From: Herbiconiux sp. SALV-R1
Lineage (GTDB): Bacteria; Actinomycetota; Actinomycetes; Actinomycetales; Microbacteriaceae
NCBI RefSeq assembly: GCF_013113715.1
Contig: NZ_CP053344.1
Span: 2,976,001 to 3,040,000 of the forward strand
Length of the DNA: 64,000 nucleotides
Reading direction: 5' to 3'
Position 1 is the first letter of the stretch; every line of letters starts with the position of its first letter. The notes beneath the pieces are model-generated. The model did no database searches and was not told the DNA's origin. It worked only from the letters and a program-made list of their open reading frames with translations. Positions 7,866-16,912 of the stretch are shown piece by piece. A program made the translations under genes and the position numbers.

Positions 7866-9004
7866 TCGAGGTCGGCCAGCAGGTCGTCGATCGACTCGAT
7901 GCCCACCGAGAGCCGGATGACGTTCTCGGGAACCTCGAGCGGCGTGCCCTTCACCGACGCGTGGGTCATCTCGGACGGGTAGCCGATGAGCGATTCCACG
8001 CCGCCGAGCGACTCCGCGAGCTGGAACACCTTGGTCGACTCCGCGAACTTGCGCGCGGCCTTCGGCCCGGCCTTGAGCGCGAGCGAGATCATGCCGCCGA
8101 AGGAGCGCATCTGCCGCTTCGCGAGCTCGTGCCCCGGGTGCGTGGGCAGGCCCGGGTAGTAGACGGCGTCGAGGGCGGGGTGGCCCACGAGGTGCTCGGC
8201 GATGGCCTGGGCGTTGGCCGAGTGGCGGTCCATGCGCACCGCAAGGGTCTTGATGCCCCGGGTGGTGAGCCACGCATCCATCGGCCCGGACACACCGCCC
8301 GATGCGAACTGCAGGAAGCGCACCTTCTCCTCGAGCGCATCGTCGTTCAGCACGACGGCTCCGCCCAGCACGTCGGAGTGCCCGCCGAGGTACTTCGTGG
8401 TGGAGTGCACCACGACGTCGGCGCCGAGCGCGAGCGGCTGCTGCAGGTAGGGCGAGGCGAAGGTGTTGTCGACCACGACGATGGCACCCGCGGCGTGCCC
8501 GATCTCGGCGAGCTCGGCGATGTCGCTGATCTTCATGAGCGGGTTCGAGGGGGTCTCGAGCCACAGCATCTTCGTGGGGCCGGCAGCCACCGCCTTCGAG
8601 ACGGCGGAGAGGTCGCTCATCTCGACGACGACGTTCTCGACCCCCCACTTGCCGTGGATGCGGTCGATCAGCCGGTGGGTTCCGCCGTAGGCGTCGTTGC
8701 CGAGCACGATGCGGTCGCCCGGCTCGAGCACGGCGCGCAGCAGCGCGTCTTCGGCGGCGAGGCCCGAGGCGAAGGAGAGGCCGTGCTTGGCGCCCTCGAG
8801 CGAGGCGAGGAGGGTCTCGAGCGAGGTGCGGGTGGGGTTGCCGCCGCGGGCGTACTCGTAGCCGCCGCGGAAGCCGCCGATGCCGTCTTGCACGAAGGTG
8901 GAGGTGAGGTAGACGGGCGGGATGATCGCGCCCGTGGTGGGGTCGAACTGCTGACCGGCGTGGATGGCTCGGGTCTCGAAGTTCTCGGTCTGCTGGATGG
9001 CCAT
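7844..9004 (-). CDS. metB: Cystathionine gamma-synthase/gamma-lyase
   Basis: A 386-residue PLP enzyme of the Cys/Met metabolism family. It has the family start FETRAIHAGQ, YARGGNPTR (cofactor phosphate contacts), DNTFASPYLQQPL (Asp holding the pyridine nitrogen) and STTKYLGGHSDV with Schiff-base Lys204. Gamma-synthase makes cystathionine from O-acyl-homoserine and cysteine; gamma-lyase cleaves it to cysteine. Sequence alone does not separate them, and pairing with cystathionine beta-synthase favours a reverse-transsulfuration role. It lies 20 bp after cbs on the same strand, an evident operon; GAAAGG precedes the ATG. Confidence 0.9.
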   Translation of the reverse strand: MAIQQTENFETRAIHAGQQFDPTTGAIIPPVYLTSTFVQDGIGGFRGGYEYARGGNPTRTSLETLLASLEGAKHGLSFASGLAAEDALLRAVLEPGDRIVLGNDAYGGTHRLIDRIHGKWGVENVVVEMSDLSAVSKAVAAGPTKMLWLETPSNPLMKISDIAELAEIGHAAGAIVVVDNTFASPYLQQPLALGADVVVHSTTKYLGGHSDVLGGAVVLNDDALEEKVRFLQFASGGVSGPMDAWLTTRGIKTLAVRMDRHSANAQAIAEHLVGHPALDAVYYPGLPTHPGHELAKRQMRSFGGMISLALKAGPKAARKFAESTKVFQLAESLGGVESLIGYPSEMTHASVKGTPLEVPENVIRLSVGIESIDDLLADLDRALPRR

Positions 9005-9024
9005 GAGGTTCTGCCTTTCGCAGG

Positions 9025-10392
9025 TCAGGCTTCGCTGAGGAAGGTGAGGAGGTCTTGACGGGTGATGACGGTGACGGGCTTGCCGTCGTCGGAGACGAGC
9101 AGCGCGGGCGTCGCGGCGAGCGCCTGACGTGCCGAGGCGACCGACTCGTTGATGCCGATGAGCGGCAGCGCGGAGCCCACGAAGTCGCCGACCTTGTCGG
9201 TCATGGCGGCCTCGCCGGTGAACACCTTGTCGAGCAGGGTCTGCTCGTCGAGCGAGCCGACGACCTCGCCCATCACCACGGGCGGCTCGGCCGAGAGCAC
9301 GGGCATCTGCGACACCCCGTAGATACTCATGATCTCGATGGCGTCGTGAACGGTGTCACTCGGATGCGTGTGCACCAGCGCCGGGAGACCGTCGCCCTTG
9401 CCGGCGAGCAGGTCGCGGACGGTCGAGCCGTCGCTCTCGTCGGCGAAACCGTAGCTGCGCATCCATTTCTCGTTGAAGATCTTGCCGAGGTAGCCGCGGC
9501 CCCCGTCGGGCAGGAGCACCACGACGACGGCGTCGGCGGGGAGATCGCGAGCGGCCTTGAGCGCGGCGACCACCGCGAGACCGCTCGAGCCGCCCACCAG
9601 CAGACCCTCTTCACGGGCGAGGCGACGGGTCATCTCGAACGACTCGGCGTCGCTGGCGGCGATGATCTCGTCGACCACCGAGCCGTCGTACGCGGTGGGC
9701 CAGAAGTCTTCGCCGACGCCCTCGACGAGGTAGGGGCGGCCGGTGCCACCCGAGTAGACGGAGCCCTCGGGGTCGGCGCCGATGATGGTGACGCTGCCGT
9801 CGGAGACCTCTTTGAGGTAGCGGCCGGTGCCGCTGATGGTGCCTCCGGTGCCGACGCCGGCCACGAAGTGCGTCACCTGGCCCTCGGTGTCGCGCCAGAT
9901 CTCGGGGCCGGTGGTCTCGTAGTGGCTGAGCGGCCCGTTCTGGTTGGCGTACTGGTTCGGCTTGAAGGCACCGGGGATCTCGCGCACCAGGCGGTCGGAG
10001 ACCGAGTAGTAGGAGTCGGGGTCTTCGGGCGCGACGGCGGTGGGGGTCACGACGATCTCGGCGCCGTAGGCGGTGAGCACGTTGCGCTTGTCCTCACCCA
10101 CCTTGTCGGGGAGCACGAACACACAGCGGTAGCCGCGCTGCTGCGCCACCAGCGCCAGGCCGACACCGGTGTTGCCCGAGGTGGGCTCGACGATGGTGCC
10201 TCCCGGCTTCAGCAGCCCCTCGCGCTCGGCGGCGTCGATGATGCGGGTGGCGATGCGGTCTTTCGACGAGCCGCCCGGGTTGAGGTACTCGACCTTCACG
10301 AGCACCGTGGCGGCGATGCCCTCGGTGACCGAGTTGAGCTTGACCAGGGGCGTGTTGCCGACGAGGTCGATGACGCTGTTGGCGTACTTCAT
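9025..10392 (-). CDS. cbs: Cystathionine beta-synthase
   Basis: A 455-residue type II PLP enzyme condensing serine (or O-acetylserine) with homocysteine to cystathionine. NTPLVKLNS and GGSSKDRIA give the PLP lysine Lys44; EPTSGNTGVGLA and GTGGTISGTGRYLKE are the substrate and phosphate loops. A C-terminal pair of CBS motifs follows from about residue 335, as in actinobacterial CBS (mycobacterial Cbs style) and unlike plain cysteine synthase, which stops near 310 residues. ATG at 10392 is used because family members begin MKYANSV-like; GGAC lies before it. First gene of the cbs-metB operon. Confidence 0.95.
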   Translation of the reverse strand: MKYANSVIDLVGNTPLVKLNSVTEGIAATVLVKVEYLNPGGSSKDRIATRIIDAAEREGLLKPGGTIVEPTSGNTGVGLALVAQQRGYRCVFVLPDKVGEDKRNVLTAYGAEIVVTPTAVAPEDPDSYYSVSDRLVREIPGAFKPNQYANQNGPLSHYETTGPEIWRDTEGQVTHFVAGVGTGGTISGTGRYLKEVSDGSVTIIGADPEGSVYSGGTGRPYLVEGVGEDFWPTAYDGSVVDEIIAASDAESFEMTRRLAREEGLLVGGSSGLAVVAALKAARDLPADAVVVVLLPDGGRGYLGKIFNEKWMRSYGFADESDGSTVRDLLAGKGDGLPALVHTHPSDTVHDAIEIMSIYGVSQMPVLSAEPPVVMGEVVGSLDEQTLLDKVFTGEAAMTDKVGDFVGSALPLIGINESVASARQALAATPALLVSDDGKPVTVITRQDLLTFLSEA

Positions 10393-10560
10393 GTGAGGTG
10401 TCCTTGGATGTGTCTCGCACCGATCGCATCCGGGGAACGGATGCGGCACGCAGCGAGAGCGGCGGCTGGGGGCGGGTGACGATCCGGTCTGTCAGGGAGG
10501 GTCGTCGCTCAGCGACGACAACAGGTGGGAATCACGAACACCCCTCCAGTGTAGCCCAGC
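10393..10560 (-). promoter_or_regulatory. cbs 5' leader with two hairpins
   Basis: GTCGTCGCTCAGCGACGAC (10501-10519) is a 9-bp inverted repeat around a single base, more operator-like than hairpin-like. Closer to the gene, CGCATCCG and CGGATGCG (about 10426-10446) form an 8-bp stem. No SAM-I, SAM-II or SAM-IV core was recognised. A regulatory role is possible but unproven. Confidence 0.4.
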
Positions 10561-10627
10561 GGGCTGGGCGTGCGCCGACGGCGGCGGCGTCAGCCCGCAT
10601 CCGACGCGTCAGGCTGCAGCCGATGCC

Positions 10628-11005
10628 TCAGCCGTTCGACGACACCAGGCAGAACGGGTGCCCGACCGGGTCGAGGTAGACCCGCCAGGTGGCGTACTGC
10701 TCGCCCGTCGCCGTGGCACCGAGCGCCAGCACCGCCCTCTCACCCTCGTCGAGACTGTCGACCCGGATGTCGAGGTGCAGCTGCTGCGGCACGAGCTGCC
10801 CGGGCCACTCGGGCGCCCGGTAGTCGTCGACCTTCTGGAAGGCGAGCACGGGGCGGTCGCCGTCGGCCGAGCCCGGGCCGGTGAGCTCGACCCACTCGTC
10901 CTCGGAGTCCTCCGCGATCGAAAGCCCGAGAATCTCGGCGTAGAACCCCGCGAGGGCACGGGCGTCGGGGCAGTCCAGAGCGATGGCGTCGAGTTTTCCG
11001 ATCAT
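10628..11005 (-). CDS. VOC-superfamily (glyoxalase-like) protein
   Basis: A 125-residue single vicinal-oxygen-chelate module with two beta-alpha-beta-beta-beta halves: IGKLDAIALDCPDARALAGFYAEILGL and HLDIRVDSLDEGERAVLALGA, ending YLDPVGHPFCLV, the standard VOC tail. The two halves could form a metal or ligand pocket in a homodimer. Many such Glyoxalase_6-type proteins have no assigned reaction, so substrate is unknown. It is flanked by cbs and the ABC exporter, both on the same strand but separated by gaps, so it may be its own unit. Confidence 0.85.
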   Translation of the reverse strand: MIGKLDAIALDCPDARALAGFYAEILGLSIAEDSEDEWVELTGPGSADGDRPVLAFQKVDDYRAPEWPGQLVPQQLHLDIRVDSLDEGERAVLALGATATGEQYATWRVYLDPVGHPFCLVSSNG

Positions 11006-11030
11006 GCGCCCAAGCTACCCCCGAGCCGGC

Positions 11031-12938
11031 TCAGGCGCTCGAGAGCTGCTGCTCGTAGAGGCTCGCGTAGGCTCCCCCGCGCGCGAGCAGCTCGGAGTGG
11101 GTGCCCGACTCCACGATGCGGCCGCGATCGACGACGAAGATGACGTCGGCCCCCACCACCGTCGAGAGCCGGTGCGCGATGGCGATGGTGGTGCGCCCGC
11201 GCGCGGCCGTGTCGAGGGCGTCTTGCACGACGCGCTCCGAGATCGAGTCGAGGGCGCTCGTGGCCTCGTCGAGGATGAGCACCGCCGGGTCTTTGAGCAG
11301 CACGCGGGCGATGGCGATGCGCTGCTTCTCGCCGCCCGAGAGGCGGTACCCGCGCTCCCCCACCACCGTGTCGTAGCCGAGCGGGAAGCTCATCACCCGC
11401 TCGTGGATGTTCGCCCGCCGCGCCGCGTCTTCGAGCTCGGCCTGGGTGGCGTCGGGCTTGGCGTAGCGCAGGTTCTCGGCGATCGTGGCGTGGAAGAGGT
11501 ACGTCTCCTGCGACACGATGCCGAGCCGGTCGACCAGCGACTCGTGCCGCAGGTCACGCACGTCGTGCCCGTCGACCAGCACCGCGCCGCTCGTCGCCTC
11601 GTAGAGGCGCGGCACGAGGTACGACACCGTCGTCTTCCCCGCTCCCGACGGCCCCACGAAGGCCGCGAACTGGCCGGGCTCCACCACGAACGACACGTCG
11701 TCGAGGGTGGGATGCTCGGGTTCGCCGTCGGGGTAGACGAAGCCCACGTGCGCGAACTCGACCCGGCCGGCGGAGCGCGACCTCGGCAACGACACCGCAT
11801 CCGGAGCATCGACGATGGCGGGCTTCAGGTCGAGGTACTCGAAGATGCGGGCGAACAGCGCCCCCGAGGTCTGCAGGTCGAGGCCGACCCGCATGAGCCC
11901 GAGCAGGGGCCACATGAGCCGAGCCTGCACGGTGGAGAACGCCACGATGGTGCCCGCCGTGATGTCGACGCCCCCGGCGATGAGGTACCCGGCCGCGAGG
12001 TAGACCACAGCGGGGACGATCGAGAGCACGATCTGCACGATGGCGAAGAACCACTGCCCGCTCATCTGCTGCCGCACCTGCAGGCCGATCTGGTTGTCGT
12101 TCTCGTCGCTGTAGCGCGCCACCTCGGCGCCCTGGCGGTTGAAGCTCTTCGCCAGCAGGATGCCCGAGACGCTGAGCGTCTCCTGCGTGATGGCGGTCAT
12201 GTCGCTCAGCGACTCCTGGGTCTCGGAGGCGATGCGCGCCCGCACCTGCCCCACCCGCCGCTGCACCGAGACGAGCAGCGGCATGAGCACCACGGCCACG
12301 AGCGTGAGCTGCCAGCTGAGCAGCAGCATCGCCACGAGCGCCGCGATCACCGTGACGGTGTTGCCGAGCACGCTCGACACCGTGTTGGTGAGCACGTTCG
12401 CCACCCCGCCCACGTCGTTCTGCAGGCGCGACTGGATGATGCCCGTCTTCGTGCGCGTGAAGAACGCGAGCTCCATGCGCTGCAGGTGCGAGAACAGACG
12501 GATGCGCAGATCGCCCATCACCCGGTTGCCGACCTTCGCGGTGAGGTAGGTCTGCCACACGCCGAGTGCGGCGCCGAGCACCCAGATGAGCACCATGAGG
12601 CCCACGAGTTCGAACAGCACGGGGATGTTCGGGGTGCCCGAGGCCGGGAACAGCCCGAGGTCGAATGCCTGTTCGGTGAGCAGGGGCGGGAGCACGGTGA
12701 GCGCGGCGCCGATGAGCACGAGCACACCGGTGACGATGAGCTCGCCCTTGTACGGGGTGAAGAGCTCGGAGATGCGGCGCAGCAGGTGCGGCACCTTCGG
12801 CGCCTCGGCGTTCGCGGCGCGCTGCGCCCTGGCGTCGCTCGACGACACCCGCCCGCCGCCGCCCGGGCCGCCCCGTGGCCTGCCGGCCCCGCCCGCGGCG
12901 GCGACCGCGCTCATCCGCCCACCACCCATGCCACTCAT
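11031..12938 (-). CDS. ABC exporter, fused membrane and ATPase domains
   Basis: A 635-residue half-transporter of the MsbA/LmrA type, active as a dimer. An N-terminal Gly/Arg-rich cytosolic stretch (about 60 residues) leads into six membrane helices (about 85-370). The ATPase domain follows: Walker A GPSGAGKTT (about 427), Q-loop at IVSQETYLF, signature LSGGEKQR, Walker B AVLILDEATSALD and the switch histidine in IAHRLSTV. All catalytic elements are intact, so it should be functional. Substrate (lipid, drug or peptide) is not predictable. Start ATG at 12938; other Met codons follow at residues 4 and 9. Confidence 0.9.
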   Translation of the reverse strand: MSGMGGGRMSAVAAAGGAGRPRGGPGGGGRVSSSDARAQRAANAEAPKVPHLLRRISELFTPYKGELIVTGVLVLIGAALTVLPPLLTEQAFDLGLFPASGTPNIPVLFELVGLMVLIWVLGAALGVWQTYLTAKVGNRVMGDLRIRLFSHLQRMELAFFTRTKTGIIQSRLQNDVGGVANVLTNTVSSVLGNTVTVIAALVAMLLLSWQLTLVAVVLMPLLVSVQRRVGQVRARIASETQESLSDMTAITQETLSVSGILLAKSFNRQGAEVARYSDENDNQIGLQVRQQMSGQWFFAIVQIVLSIVPAVVYLAAGYLIAGGVDITAGTIVAFSTVQARLMWPLLGLMRVGLDLQTSGALFARIFEYLDLKPAIVDAPDAVSLPRSRSAGRVEFAHVGFVYPDGEPEHPTLDDVSFVVEPGQFAAFVGPSGAGKTTVSYLVPRLYEATSGAVLVDGHDVRDLRHESLVDRLGIVSQETYLFHATIAENLRYAKPDATQAELEDAARRANIHERVMSFPLGYDTVVGERGYRLSGGEKQRIAIARVLLKDPAVLILDEATSALDSISERVVQDALDTAARGRTTIAIAHRLSTVVGADVIFVVDRGRIVESGTHSELLARGGAYASLYEQQLSSA

Positions 12939-13027
12939 GGGCTCACCCTACGCCGCGCCACCGACCCCGCCGTCGGGTTCCTCCCACGGCGGAATCGCGG
13001 ACCGCACCGCACGGCCGGGCCGTTCGA

Positions 13028-13088
13028 AAACGCAAACGTCGCAGCATCCGAGCCCCACAAGGAGCCGGATGCTGCGACGTGTGCGTTT
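13028..13088. terminator. Hairpin terminator of the sugar ABC operon
   Basis: Arms at 13028-13050 and 13066-13088 pair over 22 of 23 positions (AACGTCGCAGCATCCG core) with a 15-base loop. On the minus strand the stem ends in TTTGCGTTTTC, a fair T-rich tail. It begins about 20 bases after the permease stop. Confidence 0.85.
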
Positions 13089-13106
13089 CTGAACGCGTGA
13101 TACGCG

Positions 13107-14090
13107 CTACCCCTTGGTCGAGCCCGCGAGCAGCCCGCGCACGAAGAACCGCTGCAGCGCGAAGAACACGATGAGCGGCACCACGATCGCGACGAACGCG
13201 CCGGCGGTGAGCAGGTACCAGTCCTGACCGCGCGACCCCGTGATCTCGGCCAGCAGCTTCGTGATCGGCGCCACCGCACCGTCGGCGAAGATGAGGGCGA
13301 CCAGCAGGTCGTTCCACACCCAGAGGAACTGGAAGATCGCGAACGACGCCAGCGCCGGCATGGTGAGCGGCAGGATGATGCGGAAGAAGATCTGCCCGTG
13401 GCCCGCGCCGTCGACGCGCGCCGCCTCGATGACCTCGCGCGGGATCTCCGACACGAAGTTGTGGAGCAGGAAGATCGCCAGCGGAAGGGCGAAGATCGTG
13501 TGCGCGATCCACACCTGCGAGAAGGTTCCGTTCGACGGAATGCCGGAGAAGATCCAGTCGTCACCGACGGCGACACCGCGGGAAAACAGCGACAGCAGCG
13601 GCACCAGGGCCATCTGGATGGGCACGATCTGCAGCGCGAAGACGCCGATGAACAGCCAGTCCTTGCCCTTGAAGTCGATCCAGGCGAAGGCGTAGGCCGC
13701 GAGCGAGGCGATCACGAGCGGGATGAGCGTCGCCGGGATGGTGATGGCGATCGAGTTCACGAACGAGGAGGCGATCGTCACCGAGGAGTTGCCCGACTGG
13801 AGCACCTCCGCGTAGTTGTCGATCGTGAAGCCCCAGTTCTCGAAGATCGTCCACCAGCCCGTGGTCTGGATGTCGTTGCGCTCGCGGAACGACGAGATGA
13901 ACAGACCGAAGGTGGGGATGGTCCAGAGCACCGCGATGACGAGCGCGGCGGCGGTCGCCCAGCGGCTGGTGAGCCGCCGCTTGGTGCGGCGCGCCGTGCC
14001 CTCCTGACGTTCGATGGCCTTCTCGCCACCGCGGATCTGCTTGCGGGTCTCGGGATCGACCGGCAGGTCGATCGGCTGCACGGCGCTCAT
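13107..14090 (-). CDS. Sugar ABC transporter permease (MalG-like)
   Basis: A 327-residue inner permease subunit of a CUT1-type carbohydrate importer. About 45 cytosolic residues precede six helices. The EAA loop that docks the ATPase reads EVIEAARVDGAGHGQIFFRIILP near residue 230. The long FSRGVAVGDDWIFSGIPSNG periplasmic-type loop resembles alpha-glucoside (AglG) permeases. ATG at 14090 overlaps the stop of the partner permease by four bases (ATGA), so translation is coupled. It is last in the operon and is followed by a strong terminator. Confidence 0.9.
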   Translation of the reverse strand: MSAVQPIDLPVDPETRKQIRGGEKAIERQEGTARRTKRRLTSRWATAAALVIAVLWTIPTFGLFISSFRERNDIQTTGWWTIFENWGFTIDNYAEVLQSGNSSVTIASSFVNSIAITIPATLIPLVIASLAAYAFAWIDFKGKDWLFIGVFALQIVPIQMALVPLLSLFSRGVAVGDDWIFSGIPSNGTFSQVWIAHTIFALPLAIFLLHNFVSEIPREVIEAARVDGAGHGQIFFRIILPLTMPALASFAIFQFLWVWNDLLVALIFADGAVAPITKLLAEITGSRGQDWYLLTAGAFVAIVVPLIVFFALQRFFVRGLLAGSTKG

Positions 14091-15217
14091 CGGATCTCCC
14101 TCTGCTTCTTGATCTGCCTGGCGTTGTAGATGACGATCGGCATCACCAGGATGAACAGGATGACGGCGAAGGCCGCCGACCGGCCATACTCGAAGTTCTT
14201 GAACTGCGTGTACATCTCGTTCGCCAGAACGCTGGTCTCGTTCGCGCCCGCGGTCATGGTGCGCACGATGTCGAACACCTTGAGCGAGGCGATCGAGATC
14301 GTCGTGATGACGACGATGAGCGACGAGCGGATGCCCGGCACCGTGACGTTGATGAACCTCTGCCAGGCGTTGGTTCCGTCGAGCTCCGCCGCCTCGAGCT
14401 GCTCGGTGGGCACGCCCTTGATGGCCGCGGAGAGCACGACCATCGCGAAGCCGGTCTGGATCCAGATGAGCACGATGATGAGGAAGAAGGTGTTCCAGGG
14501 CGAGTTCGCGAGCCACTGCTGCGGGTCGCCGCCGAGCCACACCACGACCTGGTTGAGCAGACCGATCTGGTTCTGGTCTTCGGGGCGGTAGGTGTAGACG
14601 AAGCGCCAGATGATCGACGCACCCACGAAGGAGATCGCCATCGGCATGAACACGAGGATCTTGAAGAACTTCTCACCGCGGCTCTTGTCGATGAAGACCG
14701 CGTAGGCCAGACCGAAGATGGTGGAGGCGGCCGGTACGACGAGCACCCAGATGATGGTGTTGAGGATGACCCTCAGGTTCGCGGGGCTGGTGAGCACCCA
14801 GACGAAGTTGTCGAGACCGACGAAGTTGCCGCGGCTGGAGAACAGCGAGTCGATCGCCGTCTTCACGGTCGGGTAGATGAGACCGACGAGCAGCAGGATG
14901 ATCGCCGGGGCGAGGAAGCCGAACAGCTGGAACAGGTAGCCCGCGCCCTGCTTCGAGCGCTTGTCGAGCCAGAAGAACAGAAGGCCGAGGGCTGCGGCGA
15001 TGAGCGCCGCCCACCAGACCGAACCGATCAGCACCAGCGCGAGGAACGGGGCGACGATGCAGACCGCGAGGCGGATGATCGTGTACTTCCGCCCGGTGCG
15101 CGGTGCGATCTCGATGAAGAACAGGATGAGCGCGACGACCGCCGCGAAGGCGAGAACGACGATGGGGATCTGGGCGAGCGGTGGCAGCCCCCCGACCCAG
15201 AGCAGGAACTCTGACAT
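14087..15217 (-). CDS. Sugar ABC transporter permease (MalF-like)
   Basis: A 376-residue permease partner. Unlike minimal CUT1 permeases it carries two or three extra N-terminal hydrophobic segments (residues 1-85) before the core, which starts at YLFQLFGFLAPAIILLLVGLIYP. The EAA motif reads EQLEAAELDGTNAWQRFINVTVP. The style matches AglF-type alpha-glucoside permeases, but substrate remains inferred. It sits 127 bp after the binding-protein gene, with a hairpin in the gap, and overlaps the next permease by four bases. No ATPase gene is nearby, so a shared MsmK-type ATPase elsewhere is expected. Confidence 0.9.
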   Translation of the reverse strand: MSEFLLWVGGLPPLAQIPIVVLAFAAVVALILFFIEIAPRTGRKYTIIRLAVCIVAPFLALVLIGSVWWAALIAAALGLLFFWLDKRSKQGAGYLFQLFGFLAPAIILLLVGLIYPTVKTAIDSLFSSRGNFVGLDNFVWVLTSPANLRVILNTIIWVLVVPAASTIFGLAYAVFIDKSRGEKFFKILVFMPMAISFVGASIIWRFVYTYRPEDQNQIGLLNQVVVWLGGDPQQWLANSPWNTFFLIIVLIWIQTGFAMVVLSAAIKGVPTEQLEAAELDGTNAWQRFINVTVPGIRSSLIVVITTISIASLKVFDIVRTMTAGANETSVLANEMYTQFKNFEYGRSAAFAVILFILVMPIVIYNARQIKKQREIR

Positions 15218-15297
15218 GACAACCTTTCGAGTGCGACTCTGAACTCACTACAGGCCCGACATACCGTGTCGTTCTGACACCGTACACCCGGGGTGCG

Positions 15298-15331
15298 ACG
15301 AGGCCGCCCGGTTCTCGCCGGGCGGCCTCGT
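15298..15331 (-). terminator. Intercistronic hairpin between binding protein and permeases
   Basis: A perfect 14-bp stem (15298-15311 with 15318-15331; GAGGCCGCCCGG arm) and 6-base loop lies 13 bases after the binding-protein stop. Such hairpins in sugar ABC operons are known to protect or partly terminate the mRNA so that binding protein exceeds permease. Confidence 0.75.
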
Positions 15332-15344
15332 GCGGAGGGACCGC

Positions 15345-16667
15345 TTACTCGGTGGGCCAGCCGGCCTCGATCTGCGTCAGCACCTCTTCTTGCGGGGTGC
15401 CGTTGATCCAGTCGACCATGCCCTTCCAGAAGGTTCCGGCGCCGACGGCACCGGGCATGAGGTCACTGGCGTCGAACCGGAACGTGGTGTTCGGGTCCTG
15501 CAGGATCTCGATGGCCTGCTGCAGGATGGGGCTCTGCGCGTTGGCCGGGTCGAGACCCTTGTTCGCGGAGATGACACCACCCAGTGCGACGCGGCTGTTC
15601 GCCCACTCGGGGCTCGAGAGGTACTCCTGCACCTTGACGGTGTCGGCGTCGTTCGAGAACGCGCCGACGATCTCGCCACCACCGGTGACGGCGGTGTCGC
15701 CCTCGGTCACCGGCGGGGTGACGAAGGCCCAGATGTCGGCGTCGGGGCCGACGGTGGCTCCGGCGTCGACGAGGAAGCCGTCGAAGAAGGAGGCCTGGTG
15801 GGTGAGCGAGCAGGTGCCCTGCGCCATGCCGGTCGCCACGTCACCGAACTCGGTGGTGTTGATCGACTTCACGTCGCCGTAGCCGGCGTTGACGTAGTTC
15901 GGGTCGAGCAGGATGTCGCCCACCGCGCTGAACGCGTCGGCGATCTGCGGGTCGGTGAACGGAACTTCGTTCTTCACCCACTCGTCGTAGACCTCGGGGC
16001 CCGACTGGCGCAGCACCAGGTCTTCGACCCAGTCGGTGCCCGGCCAGCCCGTGGCGTCGCCCGAGCCGAAGCCGGCGCACCAGGGCTGCGTGCCGAGGGT
16101 CTGCTGCATCTTCGCGGTGAGGTCGAGCATCTCCTGGTAGGTGCCGGGCACCTCCCAGCCGTTGTCGGCAAACTGCTTCGGGGAGTACCAGACGAAGCCC
16201 TTGACGCTCGCCATGAGCGGCGCGCCGTAGAAGGTGTCGTCGACCGTCCCGTAGGCCTTCCAGTCTTCCGACCAGTACTCGTCGACGTTCTTCTCGACAC
16301 CCTCGGGTGCCTTCTGGATGAAACCGCGCGAGGCGAGGTCGGCGAGCAGACCCGGCTGCGGGAAGATCGCGAGGTCGGGCGGGTTGCCACCCTGGGCGCG
16401 GATGCCGATCTGGCTCTCGAACTCCTTCGACGACTCGTACTGGATGTCGATGTTGTTCTCTTTCTCCCAGTCCGCCCAGGACTGCTCGAGAAGCTCCGCT
16501 TCGGTGTCGGCGATGGTGCCGTAGACGGTGACCACGCCGTCGGCTTCACCCGCGCTGTTGCCCCCGGCGCCGCCGCCGGCGCCGCCGGAGCAGCCCACGA
16601 GTGCGAGCCCGAGTCCCGTCGCGATCGCGATGGGTGCTGTGACGCGGCGGTGCAGAAGTGACCGCAT
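15345..16667 (-). CDS. Sugar ABC transporter substrate-binding lipoprotein
   Basis: A 440-residue extracytoplasmic solute receptor of family 1. The signal peptide ends in lipobox LVGC with acylated Cys26, followed by a Gly-rich linker. The body shows VTVYGTIADTEAELLEQSW, PQPGLLADLASRGF and the tryptophan-rich, glucoside-binding-like segment WCAGFGSGDATGWPGTDW (about 195-212), similar to AglE-type alpha-glucoside receptors. ATG at 16667 follows GAGGAG. First gene of the operon; expression probably depends on the LacI regulator divergent to it. Confidence 0.9.
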   Translation of the reverse strand: MRSLLHRRVTAPIAIATGLGLALVGCSGGAGGGAGGNSAGEADGVVTVYGTIADTEAELLEQSWADWEKENNIDIQYESSKEFESQIGIRAQGGNPPDLAIFPQPGLLADLASRGFIQKAPEGVEKNVDEYWSEDWKAYGTVDDTFYGAPLMASVKGFVWYSPKQFADNGWEVPGTYQEMLDLTAKMQQTLGTQPWCAGFGSGDATGWPGTDWVEDLVLRQSGPEVYDEWVKNEVPFTDPQIADAFSAVGDILLDPNYVNAGYGDVKSINTTEFGDVATGMAQGTCSLTHQASFFDGFLVDAGATVGPDADIWAFVTPPVTEGDTAVTGGGEIVGAFSNDADTVKVQEYLSSPEWANSRVALGGVISANKGLDPANAQSPILQQAIEILQDPNTTFRFDASDLMPGAVGAGTFWKGMVDWINGTPQEEVLTQIEAGWPTE

Positions 16668-16726
16668 TTCTCCTCCTCATTGAGTGTGGGACGCCCCCCG
16701 TAGTGGTGCCTTCGGTGGGCGTGTGT

Positions 16727-16898
16727 AGGGAAACCTTTCCATAACTCTCGGCAAATCACAACCCGAATCACGGGTGATCCGGAACATAACGTTTTGGTTG
16801 CAGAGAGCGCTCTCACGATAGCGTGACCCTGGCACGATCTGCAACTGCCGTTCCACAATCGCCTCATCAGGCTCTATGATTCTGGAAGCGTTTCCAGA
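16727..16898. promoter_or_regulatory. Three LacI-type operators in the divergent promoter region
   Basis: Three LacI/GalR-type palindromes with central CG or near-CG: TGGAAAGGTTTCCC on the minus strand (16728-16741), GAGAGCGCTCTC (16803-16814) and TCTGGAAGCGTTTCCAGA (16881-16898). The last ends 14 bases before the lacI GTG. The first and third share GGAAA/GTTTCC half-sites. Autoregulation plus control of the sugar operon is inferred. Confidence 0.75.
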
Positions 16899-16912
16899 CG
16901 AGGAGGTCGAAC

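Noticed and set aside
10393-10560. SAM riboswitch before cbs
   Set aside because: No SAM-I, SAM-II or SAM-IV conserved core could be aligned on the minus strand.
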